Source: Thermococcus sp. (GTDB taxonomy: Archaea; Methanobacteriota_B; Thermococci; Thermococcales; Thermococcaceae). From it: a stretch of DNA of 64,000 nucleotides. Of this stretch, positions 25,207 to 31,988 are shown in pieces. Where the stretch lies: assembly GCA_027075325.1 (NCBI GenBank), contig JALTBN010000091.1, positions 74,430 to 138,429 of the forward strand. The letters are read 5' to 3'. A model generated the notes under the pieces. The model worked only from the letters and a program-made list of their open reading frames with translations, was not told the DNA's origin and made no database searches. The position numbers were made by a program, and so were the translations under genes. Each line of letters starts with the position of its first letter. Position 1 is the first letter of the stretch.

Positions 25207-25926
25207 TTACCCTCCATTTACAGAGTTCCCATTGTTATCGGGAGCATGCCTCGATCCGTATCGTATGCTACCAATTTTCTCAAAGAGATAAAGCCCAATT
25301 GTAGAGTATATCGCCTGCTGGAGCAGGATTAACAAAACACCCAGTGAAGGTTTCGGGGTGGATAATGGAAGATCAGAAGCCGAAATCAGGTTAAGTTCTA
25401 AAACTGAAACAATACCAGCAACAGCGGAAAGCGCGTTAAAACCAATGGCTTCATGCATAACTCCCCTGGAAGATAGCAACGCCATTAGGGGAAGACTTAT
25501 GACGGCCAACGCCAGAAACCCTCCGTTTTTCGTGAGTACAGCCGCCAACAGGATGATTAGAAAGTACATAAGAGCCCGGTAGTACCCGGTATCTCCATTT
25601 TTCTGAAAGCTTAATAGAATCGTCCCACTCATCGACCAGTACAGGAGGAACACAATATACAATGTTCTCACTGCCACGCCGCTACCCCTAAGAACTGCAA
25701 GGTAGATCCCCTGGGAGGGTACCAAGGAGTACAGCAACAGGTACTCCATTCCGATAAACTTCCTGAAGGTTATCAAAACCGCCGTAATCAACAAGAGGTC
25801 AACCAAGGCTGAAGACACTTCAATTGCCAGTGCCATATCTCTGGGATAGAACAACATGATAAAAAATGTGAAAAAACACCACGAAAGCATACTCATTGAA
25901 AGGATTTTTGAATTATTCCTTTTCAT
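25207..25926 (-). CDS. Unknown seven-helix membrane protein of the 25-30 kb operon
   Basis: The 239-residue protein starts MKRNNSKILSMSMLSWCFF and has about 6-7 hydrophobic segments. Its tail is hydrophilic and ends NNGNSVNGG. No family is recognised. The SD (GGGGGTGA) for its ATG is embedded in the last codons of the preceding gene, so the two are tightly coupled. It is the last full-length gene of the AT-richer minus-strand operon. Function unknown. Confidence 0.7.
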   Translation of the reverse strand: MKRNNSKILSMSMLSWCFFTFFIMLFYPRDMALAIEVSSALVDLLLITAVLITFRKFIGMEYLLLYSLVPSQGIYLAVLRGSGVAVRTLYIVFLLYWSMSGTILLSFQKNGDTGYYRALMYFLIILLAAVLTKNGGFLALAVISLPLMALLSSRGVMHEAIGFNALSAVAGIVSVLELNLISASDLPLSTPKPSLGVLLILLQQAIYSTIGLYLFEKIGSIRYGSRHAPDNNGNSVNGG

Positions 25927-25931
25927 CTAAA

Positions 25932-26474
25932 TCACCCCCCGACCACAGCGTTATTGTCCCCATCTTCTGGAATACCTTCAATGCCCTTGTATATGGCATA
26001 TACTTTCCATGAAAATGAAACCACTGCCCAAGTAGTTGCTACCCCTACGGCATAACCTGTGGCAGCTCCTTCAATTGCTGCTTGGGGATTTCTCGTGACG
26101 GTACCCGTAATAACACCGCCAAGAATACCCCCTACAACCCCTCCAGCCTTTACAATTACTGGATCATCCTGATTCTCTGAGACATCTTTGATTGTTAGGA
26201 CACTACTTGCTATTGTCCCTGTGTTGAAGTGAACCGTTACTTGGTATGATGTGTGCTCTGCGAATTTATACGCAAAATGGTCGTTTCCCCAGAAGTCTTG
26301 GGCAAGCTTCCGCAGGTCAATCGTCACAGCAATTTCCTTGTCGTCGTTAGGGGGTAAGCTTATTTTTATGGGTTTGACTTCTATCCCCCTCTGATAACTC
26401 TCTGCCCAGGCATTATGAACTGTTCCAAAGCCCACAGAGGTTACAGATACAGAGACACTATCGTTTCCAGTCAT
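25932..26474 (-). CDS. Soluble beta-rich protein with glycine-zipper tail
   Basis: The 180-residue protein starts MTGNDSVSVSVTSVGFG. Residues 1-110 look like a beta-sandwich domain (EIAVTIDLRKLAQDFWGNDHF, SYQVTVHFNTG). Residues 115-165 form a glycine-rich hydrophobic stretch with GxxxG repeats (AGGVVGGILGGVITGTV and GAATGYAVGVATTW). No signal peptide is seen. Such glycine zippers occur in membrane-inserting or oligomerising proteins, but a pore-forming role is only a guess. The ATG at 26474 is chosen because GAGGTGAGAACT precedes it. The promoter is one of two near-identical copies in the operon. Confidence 0.7.
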   Translation of the reverse strand: MTGNDSVSVSVTSVGFGTVHNAWAESYQRGIEVKPIKISLPPNDDKEIAVTIDLRKLAQDFWGNDHFAYKFAEHTSYQVTVHFNTGTIASSVLTIKDVSENQDDPVIVKAGGVVGGILGGVITGTVTRNPQAAIEGAATGYAVGVATTWAVVSFSWKVYAIYKGIEGIPEDGDNNAVVGG

Positions 26475-26485
26475 AGTTCTCACCT

Positions 26486-26512
26486 CACGTGTGCTCCAGT
26501 ATATAGGGCTTC
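26486..26512 (-). promoter_or_regulatory. Duplicated promoter element, copy 1
   Basis: In gene orientation AAGCCCTATATACTGGAGCA followed by CACGTG. CCTATATACT is a TATA box about 30 bp before the ATG of the glycine-zipper gene. A 23-bp core is identical to the copy near 26,993. Confidence 0.7.
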
Positions 26513-26565
26513 AGGACTTAACCCAAGTTCACCTGCTTCAGTTTTATCCTGCTTATTGGACTCGC

Positions 26566-26976
26566 TTATATTACTCCGTCACATTTTAAACCCTCCCAAT
26601 CCAAAGCAAGGCGTAACCATAGGGTTCCAATCAACGTGATAGGTAGTATAAAAACCCAGAAGTTCGGCTTTAAGACACCCCCAAATACTGCAAACGGCAA
26701 AGTGAAGAAAATCCAAATCCCGAAAAGTTGCCGTGCTATCCCGCGCTTTCCTGAAAGAAACTCGTAAAGAATATCAGCCCCTATCCGCGCATAGGGTTCG
26801 TTATAGACCCTGTGTCCCAATTTATTGAGAGTGAGGTATACAAAAACTACAAAGAGTACGCCAGAACAGGCAAGAACTGTAGACTTAAAGGCTTCACTGT
26901 AACCATACTCGATTCCTTCCAAAATGAATAGGAAAATTAAAAGAATGCAACCCCAATAAACTGAACGTTCCTTCAT
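26566..26976 (-). CDS. Small membrane protein, paralogue A of three
   Basis: The 136-residue protein starts MKERSVYWGCILLIFLFILE and has four predicted helices. A loop SGKRGIARQLFGIW aligns with SGAKGKSRQLFALF and SGAKGFVRQLFDLF of the next two genes. An early segment, EYGYSEAFKST, matches QAEYFGSWSAIRT of copy B. A GAAGGAGGGG site and the second copy of the duplicated promoter precede it. No known family is recognised. Confidence 0.7.
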   Translation of the reverse strand: MKERSVYWGCILLIFLFILEGIEYGYSEAFKSTVLACSGVLFVVFVYLTLNKLGHRVYNEPYARIGADILYEFLSGKRGIARQLFGIWIFFTLPFAVFGGVLKPNFWVFILPITLIGTLWLRLALDWEGLKCDGVI

Positions 26977-26992
26977 GTAAACCCCTCCTTCA

Positions 26993-27019
26993 TGTGTGCT
27001 CCAGTATATAGGGCTTTAA
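26993..27019 (-). promoter_or_regulatory. Duplicated promoter element, copy 2
   Basis: In gene orientation AAGCCCTATATACTGGAGCA, then CACATG. The TATA box CCTATATACT lies upstream of the paralogue A gene (start 26,976). It matches the copy at 26486-26512 except at one or two end bases, showing a recent duplication of about 23-27 bp. Confidence 0.7.
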
Positions 27020-27049
27020 GAGTCCATATCCAAACAAACGCCCATGTTA

Positions 27050-27487
27050 TCATCCCCTGCTCCGTTTGATTTTAACAGTTGGTAGGTGTTTTCGACAGTC
27101 CCCTTCTATCAAATCATGAGTCGCCCCCACCAAACCCACAGTCAGGGGGAACAGCGATAAGAAGAACCCCGTGGAATCCTCAACCAGCGGGAGGTTAGCC
27201 AACCCGCTGAAGGCAAAATAACCCACGAAGAGGGCAAACAGCTGCCGGGATTTACCCTTGGCACCTGAGAGCTTGGTATAGCCGATTATATACCTAATTA
27301 TACTGTTCCTGAAACTCTGAGAATTTAACCGCCCACCAGCCCAGCAGATTAATAACATGAGCATAAACGCCACTGCAGAACCCGCCATTGTCCTGATAGC
27401 ACTCCATGACCCAAAGTACTCGGCCTGCAAAAATAAAGACAGGAAAATCATCCCGGCGAAGGCATATTTAGATTTTCTGTCGATCAT
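27050..27487 (-). CDS. Small membrane protein, paralogue B of three
   Basis: The 145-residue protein starts MIDRKSKYAFAGMIFLSLFL, with four predicted helices. The motifs QAEYFGSWSAIRT and SGAKGKSRQLFALFVGYF are shared with copies A and C. The ATG at 27487 is preferred because GGAGGGAGAAGGGC precedes it; the frame open to 27,571 would overlap the upstream gene. The C-terminus is basic (KIKRSRG). Function unknown. Confidence 0.7.
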   Translation of the reverse strand: MIDRKSKYAFAGMIFLSLFLQAEYFGSWSAIRTMAGSAVAFMLMLLICWAGGRLNSQSFRNSIIRYIIGYTKLSGAKGKSRQLFALFVGYFAFSGLANLPLVEDSTGFFLSLFPLTVGLVGATHDLIEGDCRKHLPTVKIKRSRG

Positions 27488-27531
27488 GCCCTTCTCCCTC
27501 CTGCATGTTCCTATCTTCCAGCATTGGTAAA

Positions 27532-27942
27532 TTAGGGATGTATAACTACATGGCATTCCCTCCTCACCCACGGAATCGTAATCCCGATTAATCCTGCCAC
27601 AAAGATAGATACCGAGAGAGAAAACTCAACTGACTCAGTAGCTAGGCGATAATTTAGGAGTAGTCCCAAGCCAAAGTACCAGATGAACAGATCGAACAGC
27701 TGTCTAACAAACCCCTTAGCGCCTGAGGTGTAATAATATCCCATTATATGTAAAATGAGCCAGCGAGCATGCTTTTCAGGCTTTAATCTTTTTCCAATGG
27801 AGCATATAATCCACACCACCAGCACTCCCAAGGAGACCCCGATTGAGGTTTTGATGGCAGGGAATACCCCAAAATAAATGCCCTGATACAGTAAAGAGAA
27901 AAGGATCAAGGTGAACCACAAAAACCTCCGGCGAAACTCCAT
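27532..27942 (-). CDS. Small membrane protein, paralogue C of three
   Basis: The 136-residue protein starts MEFRRRFLWFTLILFSLLYQ, with four predicted helices. QGIYFGVFPAIKT and SGAKGFVRQLFDLFIWYF mark it as a paralogue of B and A. GAGGTGAGCAAA precedes the ATG at 27942. It is followed, in transcription order, by copy B with a 44-bp gap. Function unknown. Confidence 0.72.
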   Translation of the reverse strand: MEFRRRFLWFTLILFSLLYQGIYFGVFPAIKTSIGVSLGVLVVWIICSIGKRLKPEKHARWLILHIMGYYYTSGAKGFVRQLFDLFIWYFGLGLLLNYRLATESVEFSLSVSIFVAGLIGITIPWVRRECHVVIHP

Positions 27943-27956
27943 TTTGCTCACCTCTC

Positions 27957-28499
27957 TTATGTAAGCTCAAGGATGAACGGTTTAAGAAAGCTGTTCCAGA
28001 CTATGGCCCCCGGGTCGATACTGAGTTTAAGGAATCCAATTTTAACGCTTATCACTGTACTAGGTCTAACCACCGCCGCAAATCCACTGAGCAAATAGTC
28101 CGCCGCAACCGTTTTAGCGTCCATCGTGGTTTTAACGTAGTCCCTGACTGTGTTTTCAAGGGGCAGCGAGAACGTTATGGCCTTTAGCTTCCTGAGAGCC
28201 AATGTCAAATTCTTCTGGAATGATAGTCCACTTTCCAACATCAAGACTGCCAAGAGGAACATTTCCAAAACTATTAATATGACTCCCGCTAGAAAGCTAC
28301 TGTCCAAAGCAATGGATTCTAGAATTCCAACATAAACAAACAACAACAAATATGGGAATATTAAAACATACAGGCCTAACTCTGGAAGTTTTCGCTGAAT
28401 ATCACTAGCCAATGGCCTCATCCCAGAGAACTTCAACAATAAGACCACGTCAATGTAGGTAAAAAGAAAAACGAGTAAGGGGACGCACACATCCAACAT
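27957..28499 (-). CDS. Unknown membrane protein of the 25-30 kb operon
   Basis: About 180 residues, starting MLDVCVPLLVFLFTYIDVVL, with three or four helices in the first 110 residues. A more hydrophilic region (LRKLKAITFSLPLENTVRDY) and a weakly hydrophobic C-terminus follow. GGTGGTTGAG precedes the ATG at 28499; in-frame ATGs at 28511 and 28517 are alternatives. No family recognised. It sits 14 bp before paralogue C. Confidence 0.65.
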   Translation of the reverse strand: MLDVCVPLLVFLFTYIDVVLLLKFSGMRPLASDIQRKLPELGLYVLIFPYLLLFVYVGILESIALDSSFLAGVILIVLEMFLLAVLMLESGLSFQKNLTLALRKLKAITFSLPLENTVRDYVKTTMDAKTVAADYLLSGFAAVVRPSTVISVKIGFLKLSIDPGAIVWNSFLKPFILELT

Positions 28500-28520
28500 C
28501 TCAACCACCATCCCCATAGA

Positions 28521-29177
28521 TTAAGTTGCCATCATCCTCGTTTGATCCTGCTGGCGATTTTTACCAGTTTCATCATGACCCTTCAAACCTCCTATAACAT
28601 CATGCCCGATCCAGAGGACCATTACGGTGTAGTGGAGGATGATAAATGGAATTAACCAAATTTGGAGGCTCAACTGTTCGATTAAAGCGAGCGGAGCGAG
28701 TAGTGGGTATGGAATTTTAAATAGATACTGCAACCTAATGTCAAATCTAAAAATGAGAATCAGTGCTAAATAAATCCCAGTATACGCAACTATTAAAGAG
28801 ATAACATATCCAAGTCCCATTTTGAATAACCCAAAAGCCATGCCACTTGAGAGTGCCATTATACCAATAGAAGCCCCCGGTATCAATAATACGTTTTCTT
28901 CTTTGGTAGTGGAATGAAACACTTGAAGCAGAAAAGGATACACAACAAACAACCACAGATACCCTATCCAAACCAGAGATTCAACTATAACCATGACAAA
29001 TCCACTATAGCTTCTGAGGAATGCTGCCAACCCTGAAACGAATAACTCCCAGAGGATTAGCAGGGCGACTGTATTATGATAGCTTCTGTATTCGTGTCTA
29101 TTTTTATAAATCACTCGCGCTATGACAAACAAGAAAATATATAGAAGAAGAACTAGGGGCATGTTTAAGTTCACCAT
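28521..29177 (-). CDS. Unknown seven-helix membrane protein of the 25-30 kb operon
   Basis: The 218-residue protein starts MVNLNMPLVLLLYIFLFVIA and has about seven helices, then a hydrophilic tail (GLKGHDETGKNRQQDQTR). GGAGGTGATTAAT precedes the ATG at 29177, and the first part of that site lies inside the upstream gene's last codons. No family recognised. It is second in the operon, after the gene for the secreted protein. Confidence 0.68.
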   Translation of the reverse strand: MVNLNMPLVLLLYIFLFVIARVIYKNRHEYRSYHNTVALLILWELFVSGLAAFLRSYSGFVMVIVESLVWIGYLWLFVVYPFLLQVFHSTTKEENVLLIPGASIGIMALSSGMAFGLFKMGLGYVISLIVAYTGIYLALILIFRFDIRLQYLFKIPYPLLAPLALIEQLSLQIWLIPFIILHYTVMVLWIGHDVIGGLKGHDETGKNRQQDQTRMMAT

Positions 29178-29178
29178 A

Positions 29179-29829
29179 TTAATCACCTCCGAAGATTTGT
29201 TTTAAGTCTCCATAATGTATAATAATCTGCCAAACTCCAGGAATTACAAAGTTTTTAAATAAAACTCTCGCCGCAGACACCCTAGAAGAAATTTTAGTCG
29301 ATGTTTTTATAACGATCTCTTTGTTGTGAATTAGTGCATCCAAAACACCTGCTGTAAACTTGGCTGTAGATACCATACCTTTTGCAAAGGTCACTCCATT
29401 AGCGATATCTAAAAAGACAGCCCCGTACACGGTGTTGCTCGTCTTCACGACCACGTGGCTTCTAATAGTGTAATTGTACCCCTGGTAGTTGTTGTCCATG
29501 AGCCCGACCAAGTGCAACCTCATCGTAACCGGCAAGTCATAATAGCTGTAAACCCAGTATTTCCAGATCAAGGCTGAAATGTTAGCGGCGTTGAGTTCTC
29601 CCTCCCTGGAAGTTTCTACGAGTTCTTGCACAATAGTAGTGTTGACAGTCTCATTGAGTTCAACTACTAAGCTTGCTTCCCTGTTAAGGAGTTCCCAGAA
29701 TTTAGAGTAAGCACTTCCCGAACTCTGGAGTGTTGTTGACCCAGCTGACACTAATCCCGCGTTCATCGCACTACTTGCTGTTAAACCCAGCATTAAACCC
29801 ACAAGCACCAAACTTACAACCCTACTCAT
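29179..29829 (-). CDS. Secreted protein of unknown function, first gene of the operon
   Basis: The 216-residue protein has a signal peptide (MSRVVSLVLVGLMLGLTASS). Possible N-glycosylation sites include NET, NTT and NIS near residues 58-83. The middle (RLHLVGLMDNNYQGYNYTIR) is beta-rich, and a C-terminal segment (FVIPGVWQIIIHY) is hydrophobic. No family recognised. The TATA box GTTTTTATATC lies near 29861-29872 and GGTGGTGAT precedes the ATG. All other products of the operon but one are membrane proteins, so it may be the exported component they handle. Confidence 0.72.
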   Translation of the reverse strand: MSRVVSLVLVGLMLGLTASSAMNAGLVSAGSTTLQSSGSAYSKFWELLNREASLVVELNETVNTTIVQELVETSREGELNAANISALIWKYWVYSYYDLPVTMRLHLVGLMDNNYQGYNYTIRSHVVVKTSNTVYGAVFLDIANGVTFAKGMVSTAKFTAGVLDALIHNKEIVIKTSTKISSRVSAARVLFKNFVIPGVWQIIIHYGDLKQIFGGD

Positions 29830-30018
29830 AGTATCACCACCCTAAATTAGAAACCTGATATAAAAACTTTTTTATTCAAATTTTACTAACTATAATAAAA
29901 AGTAATAAAAAAGTGTCAAGGAAACAAGGAATCCAGAGAACTGTCAAGTTCACAAAAAAGCTTAAAAACGGGTGGCTGAAGGAAGGTTAGGCATTCACGA
30001 TAATTAGGAGGTGTGCTC

Positions 30019-30174
30019 ATGGCGAGAAACAAGCCGCTTGCAAAGAAGCTGAGACTCGCTAAGGCTGCAAAGCAGAACAGGCGTGTTCCAGTATGGGTGA
30101 TAGTCAAGACCAACAGGAAGGTCATGACCCACCCCAAGAGGAGAATGTGGAGAAGAACCAAGCTTAAGGAGTGA
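30019..30174 (+). CDS. rpl39e: 50S ribosomal protein L39e
   Basis: The 51-residue basic protein starts [20 protein letters not shown] and contains [14 protein letters not shown] and [10 protein letters not shown]. This is the complete archaeal L39e, which lines the peptide exit tunnel. GGAGGTGTGCTC precedes the ATG. A TATA box (AGCTTAAAAACGG) lies near 29957. It heads the cluster L39e-L31e-aIF6-LX. Confidence 0.97.
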   Translation: MARNKPLAKKLRLAKAAKQNRRVPVWVIVKTNRKVMTHPKRRMWRRTKLKE

Positions 30175-30184
30175 GGTGATCTAA

Positions 30185-30457
30185 ATGCCGATAAAAACTG
30201 GAGAGGAAGTTATATTCGTTGTTCCCATCAACAAGATCAAGAAGAGGGTTCCCAGGTGGAAGAGGGCTCCCAGGGCAGCTCGCTTCGTCCGCGAGTGGAT
30301 AGCCAGGCACGCAAAGGCAGACGAGGTAATAATCGGCACCGATGTCAACGAGAAGCTCTGGGAGAGGGGAATCGAGAAGCCGCCGAGCAGGCTCCGCGTT
30401 AAGGTCATCGTTGAGGAAAAGGAAGGCAAGAGGACCGCCAAGGTCTCCCTCGCTTGA
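30185..30457 (+). CDS. rpl31e: 50S ribosomal protein L31e
   Basis: The 90-residue protein starts [20 protein letters not shown] and continues with [20 protein letters not shown], the L31e core near the tunnel exit. GAGGTGATCTAA precedes the ATG. It lies 10 bp after L39e and before aIF6 in a conserved archaeal order. Confidence 0.97.
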   Translation: MPIKTGEEVIFVVPINKIKKRVPRWKRAPRAARFVREWIARHAKADEVIIGTDVNEKLWERGIEKPPSRLRVKVIVEEKEGKRTAKVSLA

Positions 30458-30486
30458 CCCCTTTACTTTTACTGCGAGGGATTGAT

Positions 30487-31173
30487 ATGCACATAGAGAG
30501 GCTCGATTTTGAGAACTCCCCGTATCTCGGCGTTTACGGTCTCGCCACGGACAGGGTAGTCCTGGTAAGGGAAGGTCTCGGAGAGAAAAAGCTTAAGGTC
30601 CTCCGGGACGTCTTAAAGGTTCCCCTGATTGAAACGAGTATTATGAAGTCACGGATAATCGGGATATTCGCCGCCGGCAACTCCAACGCCATATTGCTCC
30701 CCTGGTACGTCTGGGACTCGGAGCTCGACCACATAAACGCGTCCCTGAAAGAGTACGGGATAGACATGGAAGTCATTCCCTTCCGGAACATACTGACCGC
30801 CCTCGGCAACCTCATACTGGCCAACGACAGGGCCGCCCTCGTGAGCGCCAAGTTCAGGAGGGAAGACGTGAGGGCCATCGAGGACGCTCTTGGCGTTGAA
30901 GTCGAGAGGGGAATGATTGGGGACTACCACGCCGTCGGAAGCGCAGGCGTCGTGACTAACAGGGGCGGACTCGTCCACCCCGAGGCCAGTGACGAGGAGC
31001 TCGAATGGCTCCGCGACCTTTTTAAGGTTGATATCTACGTTGGAACCGCCAACATGGGTGTGCCCTTCGTGGGTTCGTGCATGCTCGCGAACTCAAAGGG
31101 AGTGGTTGTTGGACATCTGACAACAGGTCCCGAAATCGTCAAGATTGAGGAGGCACTTGGATTCCTGGACTGA
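30487..31173 (+). CDS. Translation initiation factor aIF6
   Basis: aIF6 binds the large subunit and prevents premature joining of subunits. The 228-residue protein starts MHIERLDFENSPYLGVYG and has the five-fold repeated alpha/beta pattern (NSNAILLPWYV, NRGGLVHPEASDEEL, NSKGVVVGHLTTGPE). The ATG at 30487 is preferred over a GTG-type start at 30454 because GAGGGATTGAT precedes it and the family starts there. It is co-transcribed with L31e and LX. Confidence 0.97.
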   Translation: MHIERLDFENSPYLGVYGLATDRVVLVREGLGEKKLKVLRDVLKVPLIETSIMKSRIIGIFAAGNSNAILLPWYVWDSELDHINASLKEYGIDMEVIPFRNILTALGNLILANDRAALVSAKFRREDVRAIEDALGVEVERGMIGDYHAVGSAGVVTNRGGLVHPEASDEELEWLRDLFKVDIYVGTANMGVPFVGSCMLANSKGVVVGHLTTGPEIVKIEEALGFLD

Positions 31174-31186
31174 GGAGGTGTGAGGC

Positions 31187-31420
31187 ATGGAGGTTAAGGT
31201 TTTCCGCGTCAAGGGAACTTTCGAGAGGAACGGTAAGGTTGAGAAATTCACCAAGGAGTACCGCGCCCTCAAGGAGGAGCACGTGAAGGAGCTCGTTTAC
31301 TCGGAAGTTGGGAGCAAGCACAGAGTCCCAAGGACCAAGGTCTGGATCGAGAACATCAAGGAGATAAGACCAGAAGATGCCCAGGATCCCGTCGTCAGGA
31401 AGCTCAGCCTTGAGCTCTGA
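31187..31420 (+). CDS. rplX: 50S ribosomal protein L18Ae (LX)
   Basis: The 77-residue protein starts [20 protein letters not shown] and contains [18 protein letters not shown], matching archaeal LX/L18Ae. GGAGGTGTGAGGC precedes the ATG. It is last of the ribosomal cluster; the SWIM gene follows 14 bp later. Confidence 0.96.
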   Translation: MEVKVFRVKGTFERNGKVEKFTKEYRALKEEHVKELVYSEVGSKHRVPRTKVWIENIKEIRPEDAQDPVVRKLSLEL

Positions 31421-31434
31421 GCATTTTCCTTTTC

Positions 31435-31983
31435 ATGTTAGCTGGCGGGACCGTGGAAAAGATGGACGGCGAGGCCATTTACCTTTCTGGAAGGGTTCTG
31501 TGGGTTGTTAAAAGCAGGGAAGAGCTTCACGCCAAGGTTCTGGATGATTACCCCTACTACGTCAGGATTGACCTCAAAAACGGTGAAAACATCTGCACAT
31601 GCCCGTCCGGTGGCAACTGCAAACACTTGGAGGCAGTAAAACTCGCATACGAGCATGGCTTTTACTTTGACTGTCCAGATAGTGGGATGTTCCCTGAGGC
31701 GTGTGCTTTTTCGATGCTCAACGAAGTCCCTGGGCTGGGACTGGAGGTTACCCTGAAGGAACTCAGACACGCACTGGAGACGGACGAAAGCGGGAGCAGC
31801 GCAGCCATGCTCCTCTTAAGGGCCGCTGAACTGGTGGAGCGAACCAAAGCCTGGAAAAAAATCCCAGTTCTGGAGGACGCAGTGAAAGAGTACTCCTCTC
31901 TTTTTCCTGATTACGACCTCACGGAAAGACTTAAATCAAGGATTGAGCTTCTTCTGAGTAAGCGTTCCGGGGAGAAAAGGTGA
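31435..31983 (+). CDS. SWIM zinc-finger domain protein
   Basis: The 182-residue protein carries a SWIM motif, [18 protein letters not shown], near residues 60-77 (C-x-C-x6-C-x-H). This small zinc fold binds DNA or proteins. The rest is helical. The ATG at 31435 has no clear SD; a GTG at 31453 or the ATG at 31462 are alternatives. Its stop overlaps the GTG upstream of reverse gyrase. Co-transcription with reverse gyrase suggests a DNA-linked role, which is inference. Confidence 0.8.
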   Translation: MLAGGTVEKMDGEAIYLSGRVLWVVKSREELHAKVLDDYPYYVRIDLKNGENICTCPSGGNCKHLEAVKLAYEHGFYFDCPDSGMFPEACAFSMLNEVPGLGLEVTLKELRHALETDESGSSAAMLLLRAAELVERTKAWKKIPVLEDAVKEYSSLFPDYDLTERLKSRIELLLSKRSGEKR

Positions 31984-31988
31984 GCGGG

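Noticed and set aside
25069-29960. Integrated virus or plasmid with att sites around the unknown operon
   Set aside because: No integrase, tRNA gene or flanking direct repeats are visible; only base composition hints at transfer.
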